NCBI GenBank assembly: GCA_041545745.1
Contig: CP168152.1
Location: 3,966,001 to 4,030,000 of the forward strand
DNA length: 64,000 nucleotides
From: Stenotrophomonas indicatrix
GTDB lineage: Bacteria > Pseudomonadota > Gammaproteobacteria > Xanthomonadales > Xanthomonadaceae
Direction: 5' to 3'
The position numbers were made by a program, and so were the translations under genes. Of the stretch, positions 24,253 to 32,821 are shown piece by piece. The notes under the pieces were generated by a model that was not told the DNA's origin, did not search any database, and was given only the letters and a program-made list of their open reading frames with translations. Within the stretch, counting starts at the first letter, position 1, and every line of letters starts with the position of its first letter.

Positions 24253-26283
24253 TTACGCCATGCCCGAATGGCGAAGCAGCGCGTCGATCTGCGGCGCGCG
24301 GCCGCGGAAGGCCTTGAAGTTTTCGGCGGCCGGACGACTACCGCCGCGTGACAGCACCTCGTCGCGGAAACGCGCGCCGGTTGCTGCCAGCGCCTGCGGC
24401 GCTTCCTCGAACGCGGCATACGCATCGGCACTCAGCACTTCAGCCCATTTGTAGCTGTAGTAACCGGCGGCATAACCACCGGCGAAGATGTGGCTGAACT
24501 GGTGCGGGAAGCGATTCCAGCTCGGCGGATGGTTCACCGCCACTTCCCCACGCACGCGTTCAAGCAGTGCCAGCACGCTGTCCTGTGCAGCTTCGAACTG
24601 ACTGTGCAGCAGCATGTCGAACAGGCCGAATTCGAGCTGGCGCACGGTCGCCATGCCGCTGTGGAAATTGCGTGCGGCCAGCATGCGCTCGTACAGCGCA
24701 CGCGGCAGCGGCTCGCCGGTTTCCACATGCGCGGTCATGCCCTGCAGGTGGTCCCATTCCCAGCAGAAGTTCTCCATGAACTGGCTGGGCAGCTCCACCG
24801 CATCCCACTCCACGCCGTTGATGCCGGCCACGCCCAGTTCGCCGATACGGGTCAGCAGCTGATGCAGGCCGTGGCCCATTTCATGGAACAGCGTGGTCAC
24901 TTCATTGTGGCTGAAGGTTGCCGGCTTGCCATCGGCACCACGGCCGAAGTTGCATACCAGGTACACCAGCGGCGTCTGCACGCTGCCATCGGCGCGCTCG
25001 CGGCGGTTGCGGCAGTCATCCATCCACGCGCCGCCACGCTTGCCCTCGCGGGCATACAGGTCCAGGTAGAACTGGCCGACCAGGGTGCCCTGCGCATCCA
25101 CCAGGCGGAAGAAGCGCACGTCCTCATGCCAGACCGGCGCACTGTCTTCCTGCACGCGCAGGCCATACAGCTGTTCGATCACCGAGAACAGGCCACCCAG
25201 CACTTTCGGCTCAGTGAAGTACTGCTTCACTTCCTGCTCGGAGTAGCTGTAACGCGCCTGCTTCAGGCGGTCGGCGGCGAACGCCAGATCCCAGGCCTGC
25301 AGGCTGTCGATACCGAGATGCTCGCGGGCGAACTGCTCCAGCTCGGCGCGGTCCTTGGCGGCGAACGGCTTGGCGCGCGCAGCCAGGTCACGCAGGAAGC
25401 CCAGCACTTCGGCGGGGTCGCTGGCCATCTTGGTGGCCACCGAATAGTCGGCGTAGGAATCAAAGCCCAGCAGCGCGGCCAGCTCGGCACGCAGTGCAAG
25501 GATGCGATCGATGTTGCCGCCGTTGTCCAGCGCATCGTCGCCGAACTCGGAAGCGCGTTGCGCGCTGGCGCGGTACAGGATCTCGCGCAGGTCGCGGTCC
25601 TCGCCCCAGGTCTGCACCGGCAGGTAGCACGGCATCTGCAAGGTCAGCTTCCAGCCCGCTTTGCCGTCTTTCTCCGCAGCGGCGCGTGCAGCAGCCTTCA
25701 CGTCGTCCGGCACGCCGGCCAGGCGCGCCGGGTCTTCGACGATCAGCGACCACGCATCGGTGGCGTCGAGCACGTTCTGCGAGAACTTGGCCGACAGCGC
25801 CGACAGTTCTTCCTTGATGGCGGAAAAACGCTGCTGCGCCTCCGCATCCAGTTCGGCACCGCCGAGGCGGAAATCACGCAGGGTGTTTTCCAGCACCTTG
25901 CGGCGCGCCTCGTCGAAACCGGCCGCTTCGGTGCTGGCCGCCAGGGCCTGGTACTGGCGGTACAACGCCAGGTTCTGCCCCAGCGCACTGGCGAAGCGGG
26001 TCACCCTCGGCAGGTTGCTGTTGTACGCCTCACGCAGCTCGGGCGTGTTGACCACGCCCTGCAGATGGCCGACAAGGCCCCAGGCACGCCACAGCCGTTC
26101 GGTGGCATCGTCCAGCGGGGTAACGAAGGTCTGCCAGCTGACCGGCTGCACCTGCTCGGCAGCGCTGACCGCCGCCTCGGCCTGCGCCAGCAGCACGTCC
26201 AGCGCCGGCGCCACATGCTCAGGGCGGATCGCCTCGAAGCGCGGCAGGCCGGAAAAATCGAGCAGGGGGTTGGCAACGGTCAC
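24253..26283 (-). CDS. prlC: Oligopeptidase A (PrlC), M3 metallopeptidase
   Basis: A 676-residue zinc metallopeptidase that degrades short peptides, including cleaved signal peptides, in the cytoplasm. The zinc motif HEMGHGLHQ (HExxH) lies near residue 460, with the third ligand Glu in GVEWDAVELPSQFMENFCWE. The C-terminal HIFAGGYAAGYYSYKW segment is typical of the M3 family. No signal peptide. Monocistronic. Confidence 0.93.
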   Translation of the reverse strand: MTVANPLLDFSGLPRFEAIRPEHVAPALDVLLAQAEAAVSAAEQVQPVSWQTFVTPLDDATERLWRAWGLVGHLQGVVNTPELREAYNSNLPRVTRFASALGQNLALYRQYQALAASTEAAGFDEARRKVLENTLRDFRLGGAELDAEAQQRFSAIKEELSALSAKFSQNVLDATDAWSLIVEDPARLAGVPDDVKAAARAAAEKDGKAGWKLTLQMPCYLPVQTWGEDRDLREILYRASAQRASEFGDDALDNGGNIDRILALRAELAALLGFDSYADYSVATKMASDPAEVLGFLRDLAARAKPFAAKDRAELEQFAREHLGIDSLQAWDLAFAADRLKQARYSYSEQEVKQYFTEPKVLGGLFSVIEQLYGLRVQEDSAPVWHEDVRFFRLVDAQGTLVGQFYLDLYAREGKRGGAWMDDCRNRRERADGSVQTPLVYLVCNFGRGADGKPATFSHNEVTTLFHEMGHGLHQLLTRIGELGVAGINGVEWDAVELPSQFMENFCWEWDHLQGMTAHVETGEPLPRALYERMLAARNFHSGMATVRQLEFGLFDMLLHSQFEAAQDSVLALLERVRGEVAVNHPPSWNRFPHQFSHIFAGGYAAGYYSYKWAEVLSADAYAAFEEAPQALAATGARFRDEVLSRGGSRPAAENFKAFRGRAPQIDALLRHSGMA

Positions 26284-26452
26284 GGCAGGTCTCCAGATAA
26301 CGGGCCCGGCAGTGCGGGCAGCCAGATCGATATGGCGCTTGCCGGGCTGGCAGACAAGGGGGGCGGGCCATTGTTCACGTCGGCCTTACGGCCGTCGGCT
26401 GAAGCTTGCGGCGCGGGGGAGACCGCAGCGGAACGTGTCGAGGAGGCCCCAC

Positions 26453-26857
26453 ATGGAAGGTCTGGCTCCAGCTCCATCCGCAGTACGTTCACCATCGCTG
26501 GCGCTGTCGGCCAGCCCGACCGAACTGGCCTGGATCGCCGCGCTGTGCGATGCGGGCGACGATGCGCCGCGCCACCTGCAGCAGCTGCAGGCGCTGCAAC
26601 ACCAGGGCGGCAGGTTCAGCGACGAGCAGGAATGGTATCCGTTCGAAGTGATCGAGCGCGGTGCCAGCCAGGTGCGGCTGGGCCACGAGCGCGAATTCGT
26701 CATCTGCGTGCTGCTGTGGCTGCAGGCCCTGGCCCAGGGCCGGGCCAGCAGCCTGGACCCGCGCCTGCACCTGGACGACCGCGCCGTGGAGATCGAGGCC
26801 CTGCCCGACGCCCTGCGCGATGCGGTGCTGGATGCGTTCATGGCCGCAGGCTACTGA
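26453..26857 (+). CDS. Small acidic protein, unrecognised
   Basis: A 134-residue protein. The first 20 residues are low-complexity (Pro/Ser/Ala), the remainder is mostly helical with a repeated Leu/Gln pattern (HLQQLQALQHQGG) and ends in LPDALRDAVLDAFMAAGY. I do not recognise a family. The start is supported by a strong ribosome binding site GAGGAG seven bases before ATG 26453. It is divergent from prlC. Codon use is like its neighbours, so it appears to be a genuine gene. Confidence 0.7.
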   Translation: MEGLAPAPSAVRSPSLALSASPTELAWIAALCDAGDDAPRHLQQLQALQHQGGRFSDEQEWYPFEVIERGASQVRLGHEREFVICVLLWLQALAQGRASSLDPRLHLDDRAVEIEALPDALRDAVLDAFMAAGY

Positions 26858-26882
26858 GCCTGCGCAGCGCCACGCGAAACAC

Positions 26883-26903
26883 GGGTCGAGCATGGCTCGA
26901 CCC
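26883..26903. terminator. Hairpin between convergent genes
   Basis: Stem GGGTCGAG/CTCGACCC with loop CATGG-like, SMAG-like in sequence but lacking GTAG. It lies between two convergent genes; no T-tract is present. Confidence 0.4.
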
Positions 26904-26917
26904 TGCAGAAGTCCGGC

Positions 26918-28030
26918 TTACAGCGCTTCCAGACTACACCACGGCAATCCAGGCAGGCCCTGCCCGGCCGCTGCCGCCGCTACCTGCGCGTCGGCGGTGT
27001 CCACATCGATTCCCTGCCGCACATACCAGGCCGGGTCGTAATAGCTGTGCGCGTAGCGATCGCCGCTGTCGCACAGGATGCTGACGATGCTGCCCTGGCG
27101 GCCAGCCTCGCGCATCCACTGCGCCGCCTGCAGCACGCCGATGAAATTGGTGCCGGTGGAGCCACCGACGCGGCGCCCCAGCTGGCGGCTGACGTGCCGC
27201 ATCGCGGCCAGGCTCAAGTCGTCGGGCACCTTCACCATGGCATCGACACTGGTCGGGATGAAGCTGGACTCCACCCGCGGCCGGCCGATGCCTTCCACCC
27301 GCGAGCCGCCGTTGCAGGTCATGCCGCGCCACTCATTGCCACCGGCCAGGGCAGCCTGGTAGCCATCGAAGAACACCGAGATTTCCGGATCCGCACACAG
27401 GATGCGGGTGTCGTGCCGGCGATAGCTGACGTAGCGCCCGAGCGTTGCGGCAGTACCGCCGGTGCCGGGGCTGCACACGATCCAGTCCGGAATCGGGCTG
27501 GGCTCCTCGGCCATCTGCTTGAAGATGGATTCGGCGATATTGTTGTTGGCACGCCAGTCCGTGGCGCGCTCGGCATAGGTGAACTGGTCCATGAAGTGGC
27601 CGCCGGTTTCGCGGGCCAGCTTTTCCGAATCGCAGTTGAGGTCGCAGGCGCGCTCGACCAGATGGCAGCGGCCACCGTGAAACTCGATCGCGGCGATCTT
27701 CTCCGGCGACGTCGTGGCCGGCATCACTGCGATGAACGGCAGGCCGAGCAGGCGCGCGAAGTAGGCCTCGGAAACGGCGGTGGAGCCGCTGGAGGCCTCG
27801 ATCACCGGCCGCCCTTCACGCAGCCAGCCGTTGGCCAGCGCATACAGGAACAGCGAACGCGCCAGCCGGTGCTTGAGGCTGCCGGTGGGATGGCTCGACT
27901 CATCCTTCAGATACACCTCGATGCCCTCGAACCCGGGCAAGGCCAGCGGGATCAGGTGGGTATCGGCGGAACGGTTGAAATCGGCTTCGATCTTGCGGAT
28001 GGCGGCGGCCACCCATTCACGCTGCGACAT
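26918..28030 (-). CDS. Cds1-like PLP enzyme (cysteine desulfhydrase/synthase family)
   Basis: A 370-residue fold-type II PLP enzyme. The lysine that binds PLP is in [14 protein letters not shown]; the phosphate loop is likely [29 protein letters not shown] is strongly conserved. From memory it resembles mycobacterial Cds1, which releases H2S from cysteine, more than CysK or CysM. The activity (desulfhydrase versus synthase) is an inference. ATG at 28030 is chosen; a TTG at 28039 would add three residues. Confidence 0.75.
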   Translation of the reverse strand: MSQREWVAAAIRKIEADFNRSADTHLIPLALPGFEGIEVYLKDESSHPTGSLKHRLARSLFLYALANGWLREGRPVIEASSGSTAVSEAYFARLLGLPFIAVMPATTSPEKIAAIEFHGGRCHLVERACDLNCDSEKLARETGGHFMDQFTYAERATDWRANNNIAESIFKQMAEEPSPIPDWIVCSPGTGGTAATLGRYVSYRRHDTRILCADPEISVFFDGYQAALAGGNEWRGMTCNGGSRVEGIGRPRVESSFIPTSVDAMVKVPDDLSLAAMRHVSRQLGRRVGGSTGTNFIGVLQAAQWMREAGRQGSIVSILCDSGDRYAHSYYDPAWYVRQGIDVDTADAQVAAAAAGQGLPGLPWCSLEAL

Positions 28031-28156
28031 GGCGGGCAATGGTCATCAGGACGGAACGGTGCGATCTGTCCATTGTACGTCGCGGTGCCGTCAGCTGCCG
28101 GCCCGTAGAATGACACCCATCCGGCCGGCAACGGCCCCCTCTGAAGGACCTCCCCC

Positions 28157-28672
28157 ATGACCATTCCCGCCCTGCGCGATGTCCCCGGCGTCGCCGCCCA
28201 GGCCCCGGCCGAGACCACCGGCTTCGTCTTCAACCACACCATGCTGCGGGTCAAGGACGCCACCGCCTCGCTGGACTTCTACACCCGCGTGCTGGGCTAC
28301 CAGCTGATCGACAAGCGCGACTTCGCCGAGGCCCAGTTCAGCCTGTACTTCCTGGCCTACGTTCCGGCCGGCACTGCGGTGCCGGAAGACGACGACACCC
28401 GGCGCCTGTGGATGGCCAGCCTGCCGGGCGTGCTGGAACTGACCCACAACCACGGTACCGAGAACCAGGAAGGCTCCGTCTACCACGACGGCAACAGCGA
28501 CCCGCGCGGCTTCGGCCACATCTGCGTGTCGGTGCCGGACATCGAAGCGGCCTGCCAGCGCTTCGAAGACCTGGGCGTGACCTTCCAGAAGCGCCTGACC
28601 GACGGCCGCATGAAGAACCTCGCCTTCATCAAGGACCCGGACGGCTACTGGGTCGAGATCATCTCCAACTGA
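28157..28672 (+). CDS. gloA: Glyoxalase I (lactoylglutathione lyase)
   Basis: A 171-residue enzyme that converts the methylglyoxal-glutathione adduct to lactoylglutathione. Likely metal ligands: His in FNHTMLRVKD, Glu in LELTHNHG, His in GFGHICVSV and Glu in YWVEIIS. About 25 extra N-terminal residues relative to E. coli GloA make it resemble the longer, zinc-type enzymes. It is followed by a strong hairpin with a T-tract. Confidence 0.93.
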   Translation: MTIPALRDVPGVAAQAPAETTGFVFNHTMLRVKDATASLDFYTRVLGYQLIDKRDFAEAQFSLYFLAYVPAGTAVPEDDDTRRLWMASLPGVLELTHNHGTENQEGSVYHDGNSDPRGFGHICVSVPDIEAACQRFEDLGVTFQKRLTDGRMKNLAFIKDPDGYWVEIISN

Positions 28673-28674
28673 CC

Positions 28675-28753
28675 AAAAAGGGGACGGAGGGGATTAAGTC
28701 GTTTCTGGCACTATTGGGCCGAAAGCGACTTAATCCCCTCCGTCCCCTTTTTT
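28675..28753. terminator. Long hairpin terminator with 27-bp perfect arms
   Basis: Arms 28675-28701 and 28726-28752 are exact inverted copies (begins AAAAAGGGGACGGAGGGG), with a 24-bp loop, and T6 on the right. It starts two bases after the gloA stop and should terminate gloA on the plus strand. The arm sequence is a repeat-like motif unlike SMAG. Confidence 0.75.
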
Positions 28754-28764
28754 GTGAGGTTGGC

Positions 28765-29193
28765 ATGGAAACGATGGAACTGCACCGCGGGCGACTGATC
28801 GACCACATCCAGCTGGTCGTGCGCGATCTGGCCGCCAGCCGCCGCTTCTACCAAGCGGTGTTCGACACGATCGGCATTCCCATCGCCGGTGAAGGCGATG
28901 ACTACTTCTGGGCCGACGAGCTGTTCATTTCCAGCGCCAGCAGCGAGGCCGCCGCCGGCCAGTTGACCGGCCGCCACCACCTGGCCTTCCAGGCCCGCGA
29001 TACCGCCACCGTCGATGCCTTCCACAGCGCTGCGCTGGCTGCTGGCGGCAAGGACAACGGCGCGCCCGGCGAGCGCCCTTACCATCCCGGCTACTACGGC
29101 GCCTTCGTGCTCGATCCGGATGGCAACAACATCGAGGTCGTCTACCACGGCCCGGCGAACTACAGCGCCGATTCGGTGAAGGTCAGTTTCTGA
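28765..29193 (+). CDS. VOC (glyoxalase/bleomycin-resistance fold) protein
   Basis: A 142-residue vicinal-oxygen-chelate protein. Two beta-alpha-beta-beta-beta modules: IDHIQLVVRDLAASRRFYQAV at the N-terminus, and HHLAFQARD and VLDPDGNNIEVVYHGP at the C-terminus, with potential ligands His, His and Glu. Substrate unknown. It lies just after the gloA terminator and is probably expressed separately. Confidence 0.85.
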   Translation: METMELHRGRLIDHIQLVVRDLAASRRFYQAVFDTIGIPIAGEGDDYFWADELFISSASSEAAAGQLTGRHHLAFQARDTATVDAFHSAALAAGGKDNGAPGERPYHPGYYGAFVLDPDGNNIEVVYHGPANYSADSVKVSF

Positions 29194-29210
29194 TTCCTGC
29201 GCTACGCGCT

Positions 29211-29233
29211 CGCCGGGCATGGCCCGGCGCTAC
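29211..29233 (-). repeat. SMAG repeat
   Basis: CGCCGGGCATGGCCCGGCG followed by CTAC, just after the VOC gene. Confidence 0.8.
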
Positions 29234-29240
29234 CAACGAA

Positions 29241-29263
29241 GAAGCCGGGCATTGCCCGGCTTC
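29241..29263. terminator. Hairpin between convergent VOC and CBS genes
   Basis: Perfect 10-bp stem GAAGCCGGGC/GCCCGGCTTC with a 3-base loop. Only a short T-rich run follows on either side. Confidence 0.6.
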
Positions 29264-29285
29264 GTCTCATCGCACTGCGCAGGCC

Positions 29286-29717
29286 TCAGTGGGCCGCCAT
29301 GTAGATGTCCTGCAGCACGGCCTTTTCCAGTTCCAGCTCGCCCAGCAGGTTCTTCACGATGTCACCCAGGCTGAGGATGCCGACCAGCTGGTTGCCATCG
29401 GTGACCATCAGGTGGCGACGACGCGAGTAGGTCATCAGGGACATGGCCTGCTTCAACGTGGCGTCCGGCGCAATGCCTTCCAGGCCGGTGGACGGCAGGC
29501 TGGAAATCACCCGTCGGCCAGCCTGCGGACCATCATCGGCCAGGCTGCGGACGATGTCCTTCTCGGAAATGATGCCGACCGGGGCATCATCCTTCATCAC
29601 TACCAGTGCGGCGATTTTATTCGCGCTCATCTTGTGCGCGGCGGCACCAATCGTGTCTTCCGTGTCGATGGTGATGACAGCTTCTTTCTTGGATTGCAGG
29701 AGCTCGCGGACGTTCAT
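29286..29717 (-). CDS. Tandem CBS-domain protein
   Basis: A 143-residue protein made of two CBS domains (about 8-65 and 75-135; KIAALVVMKDDAPVGIISEKDIVR and RRRHLMVTDGNQLVGILSLGDIVK). Such stand-alone CBS pairs bind adenine nucleotides and signal energy state. The ATG at 29717 follows AGGAAACAAG, a good ribosome binding site. Confidence 0.88.
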   Translation of the reverse strand: MNVRELLQSKKEAVITIDTEDTIGAAAHKMSANKIAALVVMKDDAPVGIISEKDIVRSLADDGPQAGRRVISSLPSTGLEGIAPDATLKQAMSLMTYSRRRHLMVTDGNQLVGILSLGDIVKNLLGELELEKAVLQDIYMAAH

Positions 29718-30063
29718 TCTTGTTTCCTGGTGCAGGTCACTCAAGTCAAAAAAGTGTGCTCTGCCGATTCGCCCCCTCCCCGGGAACAGACCCTTCAGCG
29801 CACGTCTGGCGCACTTTGCCGGATCTGGCATTTCGCCAGCAGGCGGGCTAGGTGCTGCAACGCGAACGAGGCGGGTTCAACGGCTCAACCCGGATCTCGG
29901 TCAACTTGATTCTACGACTGCGTCCATCGGTCACTAGCGGCATCGATGGGACAGATTGTCGTGGGAACCGGCCAACGATCCAGAGAATGGCACCGTGGGT
30001 GAAACCGCCGCTGAATGCTGCCTGCAGGGAGCCCTAAAGTTTGCCGATTGCCAACACCGGTCT
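29718..30063. other. 346-bp intergenic stretch, nothing recognised
   Basis: Between the CBS gene start and the EmrB-like gene stop. It should hold the CBS gene promoter on the minus strand. No SMAG, hairpin with T-tract or convincing small gene was seen. Its composition is less GC-rich than nearby coding DNA around 29880-29960. Confidence 0.5.
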
Positions 30064-31653
30064 TCACCCTGGGCGGACATGCTTCTTGCCACGAAGCATC
30101 AGACTGCCAGCCGCACAGGCAAGCATGGCAATGCCTGCCACAAGGAAGGCATCGCTGTAGGCCAGCAGCAGTGCTTCGCGATGAACGATCCTGTCCAGGA
30201 TCGCGAACGCCTGCTGCCGTTCCAGTGCATGTCCATTGCCGAACAGAGCAGTGGCGCTGTCCATGGGCGCTTTGGCCAGCATCCTGACCAGCTCGACCAC
30301 GCGCGCCTGGGTCGCTGGCGCGAAGGACGTGACCGATTCCCCGATGTGCAACGCATGCAGTCGCTCCCGCGTCACGATGAACTGGCTGGCTACAGCGATA
30401 CCGATCGCGCCACCCACATTGCGCACCATCGAGAACACGCCTGCCGCCGAGCCGAGCTCAGTGCGTTCCAGCCCTTCCACGGCCATCACACTGAGTGCGA
30501 CCACGATCAGCGATTGGCCGATGCCACGCACGATCAACGACGGCACGATGACGTTGCTTGCCGCGTTGGCATCCAGGTGGATGTTCATCAGGCAGCCCAC
30601 CGCCATGATGACGAAGCCCAGCACGATGACGGTCCGCACGCTGGTGCGCTTCATCAGCGGCGGCGTGGCGAAGGACATGATGAACTGCACGATGCCGTAC
30701 GGAATCATGGTCAACCCGATCTGGCGAGCGTTGTAACCATGCACATCGGCAAAGTAATTGGGGATGAGGAACACCACCCCGAACACCACCGCGCCGAAGG
30801 TGAACTGCATCAGGCTGGCCAACCCGAAGTTGTAGCGGGAAAGCAGCCGCAGGTTGAGGAACGGCTCGCTGCGGCGCAGCTCGATGGCGACGAATGCCAC
30901 CAGGCCCACTGCGGCAATGAGCGCTGCCTCGATGATGAACGTCGAAGAGAACCAGTCCTTGCGACCGCCCTCCTCCAGCATGATCTGCAGCGCGGACAAG
31001 CCCAGGGCCATGGCAATGATGCCGCCCCAGTCGCCGCTCCGGAACTTGTGCAGCGCCATCGGCTGCGGCCGGATCGACCAGCCGATGGCGGCCAGCAGCA
31101 GCAGGCCGGGCGGCACCTGCAGATAGAAGATCGCCCGCCAGGAATAGACATCGGTCAACCAACCGCCGAGCGATGGCCCCGCCGCCTGCGCCACGTTGTT
31201 GGCAATGGCGAACAACGCCATGCCAAACGGATGTTTTGATGATGGCAGCTCGGTCACGATGAGCTGGAACGAAAGTGGGATCAGCACACCGCCGAACGCG
31301 CCCTGCAGCGTGCGCGCCAGGATCATCGCGTTGATGTTGGGTGCGATCGAGCAGGCCATCGAGAAGAGCACGAAACCTGCGGCCCCCACCATCAGCACGC
31401 GGCGCACGGTGAAAACCGATGCCAGCCACGCTGCCAACGGAATGACGATGATCTCCGCAACAAGATAGGCCGTGGTGATCCACGATCCTTCCTCGAAGGT
31501 GGCACCCAATGATCCGCGCACATCCGGCAGCGACGCATTGGTGACGTGCACGTTCATGCCCGCCATGAAGCAGCCAACCACGCCACCGATCACCGCGACC
31601 CACGCACGCAGTGATACTGCATCCTCGGCAGGGGTTGCCATGGTGGCGCTCAT
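30064..31653 (-). CDS. EmrB-like MFS drug transporter (DHA2 family)
   Basis: A 529-residue inner-membrane transporter with about 14 membrane segments. The DHA2 signatures are present: MNVHVTNASLPDVRGSLGA with the motif D1 region, and WRAIFYLQVPPGLLLL (motif C neighbourhood). It would exchange drugs for protons and pass them to the adaptor encoded just upstream. Overlaps the adaptor gene by four bases (ATGA). Last gene of a three-gene efflux operon. Confidence 0.9.
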   Translation of the reverse strand: MSATMATPAEDAVSLRAWVAVIGGVVGCFMAGMNVHVTNASLPDVRGSLGATFEEGSWITTAYLVAEIIVIPLAAWLASVFTVRRVLMVGAAGFVLFSMACSIAPNINAMILARTLQGAFGGVLIPLSFQLIVTELPSSKHPFGMALFAIANNVAQAAGPSLGGWLTDVYSWRAIFYLQVPPGLLLLAAIGWSIRPQPMALHKFRSGDWGGIIAMALGLSALQIMLEEGGRKDWFSSTFIIEAALIAAVGLVAFVAIELRRSEPFLNLRLLSRYNFGLASLMQFTFGAVVFGVVFLIPNYFADVHGYNARQIGLTMIPYGIVQFIMSFATPPLMKRTSVRTVIVLGFVIMAVGCLMNIHLDANAASNVIVPSLIVRGIGQSLIVVALSVMAVEGLERTELGSAAGVFSMVRNVGGAIGIAVASQFIVTRERLHALHIGESVTSFAPATQARVVELVRMLAKAPMDSATALFGNGHALERQQAFAILDRIVHREALLLAYSDAFLVAGIAMLACAAGSLMLRGKKHVRPG

Positions 31654-32786
31654 GGCGCGCGATCCGCGCGTGTGTCGATGGCCGCTACCACCGACATCCC
31701 CGGCCGCAGGAACGACAGCTTCGCCTGGCCGGCATCCACGGTGATACGCACCGACATGCGCTGGACGATCTTGGTGAAGTTCCCGGTCGCGTTGTCGGGC
31801 GGCAACAGCGCGAACTGTGCGCCGGAGGCAGGGGCAAAGCTTTCCACGTGTCCCTTCAAGGCGCGTCCGCCGAGTGCATCGACCTCGATCTCCACAGGCT
31901 GGCCCGGCGCCACGCGTTCCAGCTGCACCTCTTTGTAGTTCGCGACGATGTAGATCTGGTCCGGCACGATCGCCATCAGCGGTGCGCCGGCACCCACGTA
32001 ATCTCCCATCCGCAAGCTGCGTTGACCGACCGTTCCGGCCTGCGGTGCACGGATCACCGTGTGCTCCAGGTCAAGGGTGGCAAGGGCCAGACCTGCCTGG
32101 GCCTGCACCAATGCTCCCTGCGCCTGGTCAAGCGCGGCGCTCGCGCGCTCACGCTCGGTCACCAGTACCCTGGTGTAAGCCGTGCTCGCAGCCACCGCAG
32201 CGCGCGCAGCATCCGCGTTCGCTGCAGTGCGCTGTGCGCTGGCATCTGCGGCCTCTAGGTGCTTCGCATCCGATGCCTGCTGGTCGGCAAGCAGCCGTTC
32301 CCGGCGGTAGGCCTGGGCGGCCTGACGGAGATCTGCCTGGTGCGCCCGCAGATCTGCGGCAGCAGCGGCAATCACGCTCTGCTGCCGCGTGCTCTGCGCG
32401 TCGAGGTTGGCGATGGCAGCCCGCTGCGCCCTTACCTGCGCCGTCGCCACTGCGACCGCGCCTTCGGCCTGGACCAAGCGCGAGCGATAGTCCCGATCAT
32501 CCAGCGTGGCCAGAATCTCACCCACGGCCACGTGCTGGTTGTCGCGCACCCGGACCGTGGCGATGTAGCCAGCGATTCGTGGATTGACCGTTACGATGTC
32601 GGCCCTGACGTAGGCGTTGTCGGTGCTGACCTGGAAGCGGCCTACTGTCCACCAGCGCAGCCCGGCACCGCTGCCGGCCAGGACGAGCAGCACGATTGCG
32701 CCGATGACCATGGGCCTGCGCTTCATCCGCAGGAGGGAGCGGGGCGAACGAACGGGTGCGCCGCGTGGAATGTCTGTGTCTGTCAT
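31650..32786 (-). CDS. EmrA/HlyD-family membrane fusion protein
   Basis: A 378-residue periplasmic adaptor with a short cytoplasmic N-terminus, one membrane segment (about 26-43, MVIGAIVLLVLAGSGAGL), a biotinyl-lipoyl-like domain split around a long coiled coil rich in Ala/Arg/Gln (about 95-230), and a beta-barrel domain. AYVRADIVTVNPRIAGYI is the EmrA family start of the lipoyl domain. It links the MFS pump to the outer-membrane factor. Confidence 0.9.
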   Translation of the reverse strand: MTDTDIPRGAPVRSPRSLLRMKRRPMVIGAIVLLVLAGSGAGLRWWTVGRFQVSTDNAYVRADIVTVNPRIAGYIATVRVRDNQHVAVGEILATLDDRDYRSRLVQAEGAVAVATAQVRAQRAAIANLDAQSTRQQSVIAAAAADLRAHQADLRQAAQAYRRERLLADQQASDAKHLEAADASAQRTAANADAARAAVAASTAYTRVLVTERERASAALDQAQGALVQAQAGLALATLDLEHTVIRAPQAGTVGQRSLRMGDYVGAGAPLMAIVPDQIYIVANYKEVQLERVAPGQPVEIEVDALGGRALKGHVESFAPASGAQFALLPPDNATGNFTKIVQRMSVRITVDAGQAKLSFLRPGMSVVAAIDTRADRAP

Positions 32787-32821
32787 GTCGTCTATCGGGG
32801 AGTGCGGGGGAAAAGGGTGGA

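Noticed and set aside
24490..27084. An 864-codon open frame on the plus strand across prlC
   Set aside because: It is antisense to a clear M3 peptidase gene and has no recognisable domain; long antisense frames are common in GC-rich DNA.
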